Of a stretch of DNA of 64,000 bases, positions 33,920 to 42,526 are shown piece by piece. Position 1 is the stretch's first letter. Every line of letters starts with the position of its first letter. The position numbers and the translations under genes are program-made. This DNA is from an uncultured Collinsella sp. (GTDB lineage Bacteria; Actinomycetota; Coriobacteriia; Coriobacteriales; Coriobacteriaceae). The notes beneath the pieces were generated by a model, which did no database searches, was not told where the DNA came from, and worked only from the letters and a program-made list of their open reading frames with translations. The stretch spans positions 62,001 through 126,000 of the forward strand of contig CAJJTG010000001.1 in the NCBI GenBank assembly GCA_905194675.1, written 5' to 3'.

Positions 33920-34438
33920 ATGGGCAATAAACGAGTCGTAGCCGATTCCTCGCGCTGCATTGGGTGTCAAACCTGCATGGCAGCGTGCATCGAGGCACAC
34001 GACATCCCCGGCAACATCGCCGCACCGCGCCTGCGCGTGACGCGTACGTACGAGATCTCCGCACCGGTGGCTTGCCATCACTGCGAGGATGCCCCGTGCG
34101 CCAAGGCCTGCCCCACGGGCGCCTTGTTCTTTGATCCAAAGAACCATCGCATCGGCGTCAACGAGGACAACTGCATCGGCTGCAAGAGCTGCGTCATGGC
34201 CTGCCCCTTTGGCGCCGTGAGCGTGGCGACCACGCAGGTCCCCGTCTTGATGGGCGACGTGCGCGTGGGTTCGCAGACTAAGAGCTTCGTGCTCAAGTGC
34301 GACCTGTGCGTGGACCGTCCCGGCGGTCCGGCGTGTGCCGAGGCGTGCCCGACTAAGGGCCTCACCCTGGTAGACGAGGAGCGCCTGGCGGAACTGACCG
34401 CCGAGCGTGCCCGCGCCACCATCGAAAACGAGGCGTAG
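33920..34438 (+). CDS. hydN: HydN-like 4Fe-4S electron carrier protein
   Basis: The 172-residue ferredoxin-type protein has four cysteine clusters of the HydN/HycB family: CIGCQTCMAAC near the start, CHHCEDAPCAKACP, CIGCKSCVMACPFG and a later CDLCVDRPGGPACAEACP. Each would hold a [4Fe-4S] cluster. It should carry electrons from FdhF. It stands directly before fdhF, as hydN does in enterobacterial clusters, and its length fits HydN (about 175). AGGAGGG precedes the ATG at 33920. An in-frame extension to 33794 is possible but has no ribosome binding site. Confidence 0.88.
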   Translation: MGNKRVVADSSRCIGCQTCMAACIEAHDIPGNIAAPRLRVTRTYEISAPVACHHCEDAPCAKACPTGALFFDPKNHRIGVNEDNCIGCKSCVMACPFGAVSVATTQVPVLMGDVRVGSQTKSFVLKCDLCVDRPGGPACAEACPTKGLTLVDEERLAELTAERARATIENEA

Positions 34439-34514
34439 GCGGGCGGCCATACAGGCCCGACGATTGTCAAATACGTACCGATTAATCGGTAGCAGAGAAA
34501 GGAAGGAGGGTGTC

Positions 34515-36737
34515 ATGGAGAAGCATAAAGTGATCTGCCCGTACTGCGGCGCCGGTTGCCAGTTTAACCTCCTGGTCCAAAACGGCCAGGTCGTGGGTAC
34601 CGAACCGCTCAACGGCATCACCAATCAGGGCGAGCTGTGCCTTAAGGGCATGAGCGGCTACGACTTCATCAACGACACCAAGATCTTGACTCCTCGCGTA
34701 CTGCACCCGATGATCCGCCGCACCAAGGGCGCGGATCTTGAGCGCGTAAGCTGGGACGAGGCACTGGATTTCACCGCATCTAAGATGCAGGCCATAATTG
34801 ACGAATATGGTCCTAACGCTGTCATGACCACCGGCTCTTCGCGAGGCGGCGGCAATGAGGCGAACTACGTCATGCAGAAGTTTACGCGTGCGTGCATCGG
34901 CACCCACAGCGTGGACAACTGCGCCCGTACTTGACACGGCCCTACTGTCCTCGGTCTGATGGACACGGTTGGTTCAGGTTGCATGTCATGCTCCATCCCC
35001 GGTATGGAGGATGCGGGCTGCATTTTCCTCTTCGGCTATAACCCTGCCGATTCGCACCCCATCGTCGCAAGGCGTATCGTGCGAGCCAAAGAAAAGGGTT
35101 GCAAGATCATCGTCGCCGACCCGCGCCATATCGAAACCGCGCGTATCGCCGATCTCTACCTTCCGATCAAGAACGGTTGCAATGTTGCGTTTCTCAACGC
35201 CTTTGCCAACTGTCTGGTCAACGATGGCCTCTACGACAAGGAATTCGTCGCCGAGCATACGAACGGCTTTGACGAGTGGTGGGAGACCATCAAGAACTAC
35301 ACTCCCGAATCCGTACAGGACATCACGGGTGTCGAGCCCGCGTTGATCCACCAAGCTGCCGAGATGTACGCCACGGCGAAGCCCTCTGCCATCATTGGCT
35401 GGGGTATGGGCGTATGCCAGCAGAAGCAGAACCTGAAGACGGTGCACACCATCGCCTCCATCGCCTGCGTTGCCGGCCAGATCGGCAAACCCAATTCCGG
35501 CCTCGCGCCCGTGCGTGGCCAGAATAACGTCCAGGGCTCCTGCGATATGGGCATGCTGCCCAACCTGTACCCTGGCTACCAGAAAGTCACTGACCCCGCT
35601 GTGCGTGCCAAGTTTGCCAAGGCTTGGGGCGTGCCCGAGGAAAAGCTCCCGCTCGAGGAGGGCTATAAGCTCACCGACCTGGGCCACCTGGTCGACGAGG
35701 GCAAGGTGCACTGCTTCTACAACTACGGCGAGGACCCGGTACAGACCGAGCCCGATTCGGCCGGTATGCGCAAGACGCTCTCCGAGCTGGATCTGTTCAT
35801 TTGCCAGGACATCTTTATGACGCAGACGACCATGCTCGCCGACGTCATCCTGCCTGCCACCTCTTGGGGCGAGCACGAGGGTGTCTTTACCGCATCCGAC
35901 CGTAGCTTCCAGCACTTTGACGCGGCCGTTCCGCCCAAGGGCGAGTGCCGTCACGACTGGGAGATCTTCGCGGACCTGTCCACGCGCATGGGCTACCCCA
36001 TGCACTACGACAACACCGAGCAGATCTGGAACGAGTGCATTAGCCTGTGCCCCAACTTTGTGGGCGCGACCTACGAGAAGATGGCCCCCGAGGGCGGTTA
36101 CGCCCAGTGGCCGGTCAAGAGCACCGATGTGAACGACCACGGCACGGCCGACATGTTCGCTGGTGGCAAGTTCACCACCAAGGACGGCCGCGCCAACCTG
36201 ATGGCGCACGACTGGGAGGCGCCCTCCGAGCTTCCCGACGATGAGTACCCACTCATCCTGTGCACCGTCCGCGAGGTCGGCCACTACAGCTGCCGCTCGA
36301 TGACCGGCAACTGCAAGACGCTGGCGCTGCTTGCCGACGAGCCCGGCTTTGTCCGCATGAATCCCGCGGACGCCCAGGCGCGCGGCATCAAGAACGGCGA
36401 CATCGTCTCGATTCACAGCCGCCGCGGCCAGGTATACAGCCGCGCCGACGTGAGCGACCGTATCAACAAGGGCACGGTCTATATGACCTACCAGTGGTGG
36501 ATCGGCAAGTGCAACGAGCTGACCATGCACAAGGTCGACCCGGTCTCGCATACGCCCGAGGACAAGTTCTCCGCCTGCCAGGTCGACGCCATTGCCGACC
36601 AGGTCTGGGCCGAGGGCGAAGTCGAGCGTCAGTACACCGAGCTCAAGCAGGCTCTGGTGGACGCCGCCGCTCCCCAGGACGTTGAGCCCGGCGCCGCCAA
36701 GTTCGACGATGAGACGCACGTGAACCAAATCGTGTAG
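34515..36737 (+). CDS. fdhF: Formate dehydrogenase H, selenoprotein (UGA at codon 140)
   Basis: FdhF oxidises formate to CO2 and passes electrons to the hydrogenase module. The product is 740 residues with Sec. The [4Fe-4S] motif CPYCGAGC opens the protein. The in-frame TGA at 34932-34934 is codon 140, the same number as Sec140 of the E. coli enzyme, in NCART-Sec-HGPTVLGLMD. Further matches to FdhF are FGYNPADSHPIVARR, GQNNVQGSCDMG, PATSWGEHEGVFT and VGHYSCRSMTGNC. Read without recoding, the gene would look like two broken frames; it is intact. A strong GGAAGGAGGG site precedes the start. Confidence 0.97.
34932..34965 (+). promoter_or_regulatory. SECIS element of fdhF
   Basis: The bases right after TGA (CACGGCCC) match the E. 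coli fdhF context. TGTCC (34946-34950) pairs with GGACA (34961-34965) around a loop holding GGTCT, the SelB-contact sequence of the E. coli element. Confidence 0.85.
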
Positions 36738-36758
36738 TCCCGTTCTCGTTGGCTTTTT

Positions 36759-36798
36759 GGGCCGGGCGTCCCGCACGTTCGGGAGCCCGGCCCGTTAT
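36759..36798 (+). terminator. Hairpin between fdhF and hyfA
   Basis: A long GC stem (36759-36773 with 36780-36793, one bulge) is followed by GTTATTTTG. The T tract is weak and the hyfA ribosome binding site follows at once. It may therefore be a partial terminator or a processing hairpin that lowers hydrogenase mRNA relative to fdhF. Confidence 0.6.
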
Positions 36799-36815
36799 TT
36801 TGAAAGGAAGTGGGG

Positions 36816-37433
36816 ATGAACCGCTTCATCGACATCAACCCGGAGAGGTGCATCGGCTGCGGAACATGCCAGTCCGCCTGTGCCGACGCCCACCGGATGC
36901 AGGGTCTTCAGGATACGCCGCGCTTGGCGCTCGTGAAGACCGGCGGTATTTCGGCCGCCCTTGCCTGCCACCATTGCGAGGGTGCCCCCTGCGCCGAGGT
37001 TTGCCCGGTGAATGCCATCGAGCACGATGGCGATCGCATCCACGTCAAGGAGCAGGAGTGCATCGGGTGCAGGCTGTGCGCCATTGCGTGCCCCTTCGGA
37101 GCCATCCATCCCGATGGCACGTCTATCGCCGGTGTCGCAGGCATGTGCGATCCGACGCCTTCGTATCCTAAGTCCCTGAGCAGCCTGCTTACGTGGGCTC
37201 CTGGCCAGTACACTTGCGCTGTCAAGTGCGACCTGTGCGCCTTCGATCCGGACGGCCCGCATTGTGTGGCGGCGTGCCCCACCAAGGCGCTGACCGTCAT
37301 GGGCGGCGCGGCCGATCGCGAGCTCGACGAGGCAAAGCGCCTGCGCTCGATCGAAAATGGTCCGGCCGTCGACGTTACCGCTGTGGCTCAGGGCCTGTCC
37401 GAGAAAGCAGAAGGGAGCGTAAACAATGGATAG
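36816..37433 (+). CDS. hyfA: Hydrogenase-4 component A, 4Fe-4S protein
   Basis: The 205-residue protein equals the length of E. coli HyfA and has four cluster motifs: CIGCGTCQSACAD, CHHCEGAPCAEVCP, CIGCRLCAIACPFG and CDLCAFDPDGPHCVAACP. It is the ferredoxin-like link between formate dehydrogenase and the hydrogenase core. AAAGGAAG lies six bases before the ATG. Its end overlaps hyfB by eight bases. It is paralogous to the protein encoded at 33920. Confidence 0.88.
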   Translation: MNRFIDINPERCIGCGTCQSACADAHRMQGLQDTPRLALVKTGGISAALACHHCEGAPCAEVCPVNAIEHDGDRIHVKEQECIGCRLCAIACPFGAIHPDGTSIAGVAGMCDPTPSYPKSLSSLLTWAPGQYTCAVKCDLCAFDPDGPHCVAACPTKALTVMGGAADRELDEAKRLRSIENGPAVDVTAVAQGLSEKAEGSVNNG

Positions 37434-39444
37434 CATGACGCTGTTTATCGCATCGCTTGTCGTCTCGTGCATCGGTGCGCTCGCCTCGGTTCTGCTGATC
37501 AAGGCCGATAACGCCGCCAAGACCGCCGGCTGCCTTATCGGCGCCGTCGCCGCGGTGCTTTCGTTTGTGGCCGGTATCCAGGCCGTGCTGGGCGATGTCA
37601 CGTCGGTCGACACCATCGTGTTCTTCCCGTTTGCCCATTTCCAGCTGCTGCTCAATCAGCTGTCCGGCCTGTTCGTGGCGCTCATCTCGGTGCTCGCGTT
37701 TGCCGGTTCGATCTACGGTCTCAACTACTTTGATGAGTACCCGGGCAAAAAGGGCCGTGCCGGCTTCTTCTTTAACACCTTCGTGGCGTCCATGATGCTC
37801 GTCATCACCGCCGACAACGTGTTTTGGTTCCTGGTCGCCTTTGAGCTCATGTCGCTTACCTCGTACTTCCTGGTCGTGATCGAGGAGAACGAGAATTCCA
37901 TCCATGGCGGTTGGCTCTACTTTGTGATCGCGCACGTGGGCTTTGTGCTCATCATGGCGAGCTTCCTCACCATGACCAACTTTGCCGGCGGCTCGTTTGC
38001 CTTTGCGGATTTCCGCGCCACGCAGTTTAGCCCCGCGGTGGCATCCGTGTGCTTCGTGCTCGCCTTCTTTGGCTTTGGCGCCAAGGCCGGTATCATCCCG
38101 CTGCACGGCTGGCTGCCCAAGGCACATCCCGAGGCGCCGTCCAACGTGTCGGCCCTAATGTCCGGCGGCATGATCAAGATCGGTATCTTCGGTATCCTCA
38201 AGGTTGGTCTCGACCTGCTCTCCGCCTCGGGCGTTCAGGTCTGGTGGGGCCTTATGGTCATGGTCTTCGGTGCGATCTCGTCGGTCCTCGGCGTGGCCTT
38301 CGCCCTGCAGGAGCATGACATCAAGCGCCTGCTGGCCTATCACTCCGTCGAGAACATCGGCATCATTCTGCTCGGCGTCGGCGCCTCCATGGCCGCCATG
38401 GCGCTCAACTCTGTCGGCATCGCCGTCCTGGCTCTGATGGCCGCCCTCTACCACACGTTTAACCACGCGATGTTTAAGGGCGAGCTGTTCTTGGGCGCCG
38501 GTGCGCTGCTGTACTCCACGGGTACGCGCAATATGGAGAAGATGGGCGGCCTGTTCCGTCGTATGCCGGCAACGGCCATCTGCTTCCTCGTTGGCGCACT
38601 TGCCATCTCGGCCATCCCGCCCTTCAACGGCTTTGTGTCCGAGTGGTTTACCTACCAGTCGCTCTTTAACGCCGCCATGCAGGGCGACAAGGCCGTCATG
38701 ATCGTGGCCGTGTTCGCTGCCGTTGCGCTTGCCATTACCGGCGCTCTGGCCGTCACGTGCTTCGTCAAGGCCTATGGCGTCTCCTTTGCCTCCGCGCCCC
38801 GCTCCGAGGCCGCGGCCAATGCCAAGGAGGTTCCCGCCCCTATGGTGTTTGCGCAGGGCCTGCTCGCGGCCATCTGCGTCGTGCTGGGCATTGGCGCTCC
38901 CGTGATCGCGCCCGTGCTGGTCGATGTCGCCGCGTCCGTGCTGCATCCGTACGGTGGCGTATTTGCCGCCGAGGGCATGGAGCTCATGAACCAGTACTCC
39001 GGCGCTGCCACCTCCACGCCCGCGATCGCCATTGCGCTCGTGGTGCTTGTCGGCCTTGCCTGCGGCTATCGCAAGCTCAAGACCGTCGGTAAGGTGCAGA
39101 AGTCTCAGCCGTGGGCATGCGGCTATGCTCCCAACGAGCATATGCCCGTCGTGGCCACGACCTTTGCCTCCGAGGTGTCCTGGTTTATGCAGCCGCTCTA
39201 CACGCTGCGCGACCGCTGCACGGCCGTCTGCTGGTCCATCGCGCACTTCTTCCAGAAGCTCACCGGTGTGGCCGAGGCTGTGGAGCCCGTACCCGACAAG
39301 GTTCTCGTCGATGCCCCGCATAAGGGTGTCGAGAAGCTCGCCGACCTCGCGACTAAGCTCGAGGGCGGCAACTACAGCATCTATATCTGCTACATCGTCG
39401 CGGCACTCGTGGTGTTCCTCGTGCTCGCCGTGCAAATGGGTTAA
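37426..39444 (+). CDS. hyfB: Hydrogenase-4 membrane subunit B (NuoL-like)
   Basis: The 672-residue polytopic protein has the same length as E. coli HyfB. It shows the proton-pumping Mrp/NuoL core: FELMSLTSYFLV, KAGIIPLHGWLPKAHPEAPS with the conserved lysine and histidine region, LLAYHSVENIGII and NHAMFKGELFLGAG. A later CFVKAYG segment and C-terminal membrane segments complete it. It anchors the complex and may pump ions during H2 production. AGGGAG precedes the ATG inside the end of hyfA. Confidence 0.92.
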   Translation: MDSMTLFIASLVVSCIGALASVLLIKADNAAKTAGCLIGAVAAVLSFVAGIQAVLGDVTSVDTIVFFPFAHFQLLLNQLSGLFVALISVLAFAGSIYGLNYFDEYPGKKGRAGFFFNTFVASMMLVITADNVFWFLVAFELMSLTSYFLVVIEENENSIHGGWLYFVIAHVGFVLIMASFLTMTNFAGGSFAFADFRATQFSPAVASVCFVLAFFGFGAKAGIIPLHGWLPKAHPEAPSNVSALMSGGMIKIGIFGILKVGLDLLSASGVQVWWGLMVMVFGAISSVLGVAFALQEHDIKRLLAYHSVENIGIILLGVGASMAAMALNSVGIAVLALMAALYHTFNHAMFKGELFLGAGALLYSTGTRNMEKMGGLFRRMPATAICFLVGALAISAIPPFNGFVSEWFTYQSLFNAAMQGDKAVMIVAVFAAVALAITGALAVTCFVKAYGVSFASAPRSEAAANAKEVPAPMVFAQGLLAAICVVLGIGAPVIAPVLVDVAASVLHPYGGVFAAEGMELMNQYSGAATSTPAIAIALVVLVGLACGYRKLKTVGKVQKSQPWACGYAPNEHMPVVATTFASEVSWFMQPLYTLRDRCTAVCWSIAHFFQKLTGVAEAVEPVPDKVLVDAPHKGVEKLADLATKLEGGNYSIYICYIVAALVVFLVLAVQMG

Positions 39445-39456
39445 GGAGGGGAGAGC

Positions 39457-40383
39457 ATGAACAACATCGTACTTGCCGTTCTGCAGGGCGTGGTCGTCAT
39501 GGCCGTCGCGCCGTTCTTCTCCGGTCTCGGCCGCGTGATTCGCGCCAAGATGCACAACCGTCGCGGCCCCAGCATCATGCAGGACTACCGCGACCTGGCC
39601 AAGCTCTTTGCGCGCCCCGAGTCCCAGAGCGAGGACGCGAGCTTTGCGCTGCGCATTATGCCGCCGCTGTTCTTTGCCGTCGCCTTTATGCTCGCGATGG
39701 GCTTGCCGCTCTTTACGGCACAAAGCCCCATCCCGGTCTTTGGTGACGCCATCACCATCATGTACAGCCTGGCGCTCGCCCGCTTCTTCTTCGCCCTCTG
39801 CGGTGTGGATTCGTCCAACGCCTACGCCGGTATCGGCGGCGTTCGCGAGCTGCTCATGAGCGTGCTTATCGAGCCGTCCATGCTGCTGGCACTGTTTGCC
39901 GCCGCCCTGGTGTGCGGCTCCACCGATATCGCCACCATGGGTCAGCACATCATGACGGGCGCCATCGACGCGCCGGTCGCCGTGATCCTCGCCGGCATCG
40001 CCTTTGCGATCGCCTGCTATATGGAGCTCGGCAAGCTGCCGTTTGATCAGGCCGAGGCCGAGCAGGAGCTCCAGGAAGGTCCGCTCGCCGAGCTTTCCGG
40101 ACCGTCGCTTGCGATGGCCAAGCTCGCCATGTCCATGAAGCAGGTCCTGGTCGTCGCCTGGTTCTGCGCGATCTTCGTCCCCTGGGGCGAGCCCGCGACC
40201 GTGGGCATCGCGGCCGTTCTGGGCGCGGTCATCTTCCTGGTGAAGTGCCTTATCGACTTTGTCGTGTGCGGCGTGATCGAGAACTCCTGCTCGCGCTCGC
40301 GTTTTAAGGTGCTCGGCAATCAGACCTGGGCCGTCGTGGGCATCGCCGTTCTGGCGTTTGTCTTCGTGGTCGTCGGCGTGTAG
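39457..40383 (+). CDS. hyfC: Hydrogenase-4 membrane subunit C (NuoH-like)
   Basis: The 308-residue membrane protein belongs to the NuoH/HycD group. Typical segments are GRVIRAKMHNRRGPSIMQDY near the start, FFALCGVDSSNAYAGIGGVRE in the middle and LPFDQAEAEQELQEG, the acidic loop facing the hydrogenase small subunit. It connects the soluble electron-transfer arm with the membrane antiporter-like subunits. AAGGAGGGGAG precedes the ATG, 12 bases after hyfB. Confidence 0.92.
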   Translation: MNNIVLAVLQGVVVMAVAPFFSGLGRVIRAKMHNRRGPSIMQDYRDLAKLFARPESQSEDASFALRIMPPLFFAVAFMLAMGLPLFTAQSPIPVFGDAITIMYSLALARFFFALCGVDSSNAYAGIGGVRELLMSVLIEPSMLLALFAAALVCGSTDIATMGQHIMTGAIDAPVAVILAGIAFAIACYMELGKLPFDQAEAEQELQEGPLAELSGPSLAMAKLAMSMKQVLVVAWFCAIFVPWGEPATVGIAAVLGAVIFLVKCLIDFVVCGVIENSCSRSRFKVLGNQTWAVVGIAVLAFVFVVVGV

Positions 40384-40398
40384 GAGAAGGGAGAAACA

Positions 40399-41856
40399 AT
40401 GTCATTTGCAGTCAGTCTGTCCCTTCTCGGCTTGGTCGCTATCGCGGCCCCGATGGTGGCCTCGGTGCTCGTCGCCCTGTTCCCCCGTCCGTACGCCAAG
40501 TGGTTCAGCGTTTTGGGTGCCGCCGTCTCGACGGTCTGCACCATCGCCCTCGCCGCGAATTTCGCCGGCGCCGGCATGCCCGACACGCAGGTCCCCCTGA
40601 TCTCGTTTGGGCAGACCCTCGTCATGGGATTCACCTTCGATCGCATGAGCACGCTGCTCGCGCCCGCCTTTGTGGGTATCGGCCTGCTTGTCGTGATCTA
40701 TTCGATTCCCTATATGAGCGAGAATAATCGTGAGCATCCCGATGCGCCTCGTCGTCGCTTCTACGCGTACCTCGCGACCTTCATCGGCGCCATGGCCGGC
40801 CTCGTGTACAGCTCGACCCTTTTGGGTCAGCTCGTATTCTTTGAGATCACGGGTGCGTGCTCTTGGGGCCTCATTAGCTACTACATGTCGCCTACGGCCA
40901 AGAAGGCCGGCATGAAGGCCCTGATCATCACGCATATCGGTGCGCTCGGCCTGTATCTGGGCGCCGCCATCGTGTTTGCCCACACCGGCACCTTCGCCAT
41001 TACCGCGATTGCCGGCCTCGACGCCAAGCTCAAGGCTATCGTCCTTTTGCTCGTGCTGTTTGCGGCCTGGGCCAAGTCCGCACAGGTTCCCATGTACATG
41101 TGGCTGCCTTCGGCCATGGAGGCGCCGACGCCTGTTTCGGCCTACCTGCATGGCGCCTCGATGGTCAAGGTCGGCGTGTGCGTGTTCGCGCGTGCGCTCG
41201 TCTCTGCCGGCGAGGTTCCCGAGATCGTGGGCTGGGTCGCCATTATCGACGCCATGGTCACGATGCTCTTTGGTTTCCTTATGTACCTGCCGCAAAAGGA
41301 CATGAAGCGTCTGCTGGCTTTCTCCACGATCGCCCAGCTCTCCTATGTGTTCTTTGGTCTGGGCCTTTCGGTCTTTGGCAGCCAGCTGGCCTTTGATGGC
41401 GCCGTGTGCCACATCTTTAACCACGCCTTCGCCAAGACCCTGTTCTTCCTGATCGCTGGTTCGTTCTCCTTTACGCTCGGCACGCGTATGCTGCCCAAGC
41501 TTCGCGGCATCGTAAAGAAGTACCCGATCTCGGGCGTGGGCTTTGGTGTCGCGGCACTCGCCATTGCCGGCGTGCCGCCCATGAACACGTTCTTCTCGAA
41601 GTTCCAGATCATCGCCGGCGGCTTCTCTGTGGGTGCCGGCAACGTCGCGATCCTGGTGCTCGTGTGCATCATGGTCGCCGAAACCGTCGCCACCTTTGCC
41701 TGGTTCCTTAAGTGGATGGGCTATTGCCTGCCCGGCGAGCCGAGCGAAGAGGTCGCTGCGGGAGCCCCGCTTCCCCGCGCGATGGCGTTCGTGTTCATCG
41801 TGCTCATCATCATGGTTATTGTCAGCGGCCCGCTTTCGGCCAGCTGGATCGGTTAG
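40399..41856 (+). CDS. hyfD: Hydrogenase-4 membrane subunit D (NuoM/N-like)
   Basis: The 485-residue antiporter-like membrane protein has the core motifs FFEITGACSWGLISYY, WAKSAQVPMYMWLPSAMEAP and LLAFSTIAQLSYVFFGLG, plus IFNHAFAKTLFFLIAG. E. coli HyfD is 479 residues. This subunit is one of the extra antiporter-like modules that distinguish Hyf (FHL-2) from the smaller Hyc complex. It would add ion-pumping capacity. It starts 15 bases after hyfC with GGAGAAGGGAG. Confidence 0.9.
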   Translation: MSFAVSLSLLGLVAIAAPMVASVLVALFPRPYAKWFSVLGAAVSTVCTIALAANFAGAGMPDTQVPLISFGQTLVMGFTFDRMSTLLAPAFVGIGLLVVIYSIPYMSENNREHPDAPRRRFYAYLATFIGAMAGLVYSSTLLGQLVFFEITGACSWGLISYYMSPTAKKAGMKALIITHIGALGLYLGAAIVFAHTGTFAITAIAGLDAKLKAIVLLLVLFAAWAKSAQVPMYMWLPSAMEAPTPVSAYLHGASMVKVGVCVFARALVSAGEVPEIVGWVAIIDAMVTMLFGFLMYLPQKDMKRLLAFSTIAQLSYVFFGLGLSVFGSQLAFDGAVCHIFNHAFAKTLFFLIAGSFSFTLGTRMLPKLRGIVKKYPISGVGFGVAALAIAGVPPMNTFFSKFQIIAGGFSVGAGNVAILVLVCIMVAETVATFAWFLKWMGYCLPGEPSEEVAAGAPLPRAMAFVFIVLIIMVIVSGPLSASWIG

Positions 41857-41869
41857 GAGGTAGAACGAC

Positions 41870-42523
41870 ATGGGTTATTCGATCGTCAACATCCTTGGCG
41901 GCCTTCTGATCGTCACGTCCACCATGGTGGTCGTCTCAAAGAACATCAAGCACGCCATCCGCTGGTATGCGGTGCAGTCGCTGGTGCTCGTGGGACTGCT
42001 CGCTACGCTCGGTGCCACCACCGGTGCGCAGGAGTTGCTTATGTGGGCTGGATCTGCCTTTATCACCAAGGTCGTCCTGGTCCCTTATATCCTCAACCGC
42101 GCATACAAGAAGATGGGCGAGCCGAGTGACGCATCGCTTAAGGCCGGCCTTAAGCCTGCGTGGGCCATTTGCATCATCTCCGTGGAGGTCGCGATTTGCT
42201 TTGCCGTCGTGACGCAGATCAGCCTGCCCACGGCCGAGGTCGCAACGCCTGCGCTCGCAATTAGCTTCGCTCACTTCTTTGTGGGCCTCACCTGCATCAT
42301 CTCGCAGCGCAACATCATGAAGCAGATCTTTGGATACTGCCTTATGGAAAACGGCAGCCATGTGACGCTCGCGCTTTTGGCCCCCACCGCCCCCGAGATC
42401 ATCGAGATCGGTATCGCCACCGACGCCATCTTTGCCGTCATCATCATGTCCATCGTCGTGCGTCGCATTTGGGACGACTCCCACTCGCTCGATGCGCGCG
42501 ACCTGTCCGAGCTGAGGGGGTAG
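41870..42523 (+). CDS. hyfE: Hydrogenase-4 membrane subunit E
   Basis: The 217-residue protein (216 in E. coli HyfE) has about seven short hydrophobic segments and weak similarity to NuoK. Recognisable parts are IKHAIRWYAVQSLVLVG, KVVLVPYILNRAYKKM and the final RIWDDSHSLDARDLSELRG. It is found only in Hyf-type and related group 4 hydrogenases. TAGGAGGT overlaps the hyfD stop, so it is translated in series. Confidence 0.88.
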   Translation: MGYSIVNILGGLLIVTSTMVVVSKNIKHAIRWYAVQSLVLVGLLATLGATTGAQELLMWAGSAFITKVVLVPYILNRAYKKMGEPSDASLKAGLKPAWAICIISVEVAICFAVVTQISLPTAEVATPALAISFAHFFVGLTCIISQRNIMKQIFGYCLMENGSHVTLALLAPTAPEIIEIGIATDAIFAVIIMSIVVRRIWDDSHSLDARDLSELRG

Positions 42524-42526
42524 TCC

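Noticed and set aside
34515..36737. fdhF looks like a pseudogene split by a stop codon
   Set aside because: The stop is UGA at the conserved Sec140 position, with a SECIS hairpin, and selA, selB, selC and selD are all in the window.
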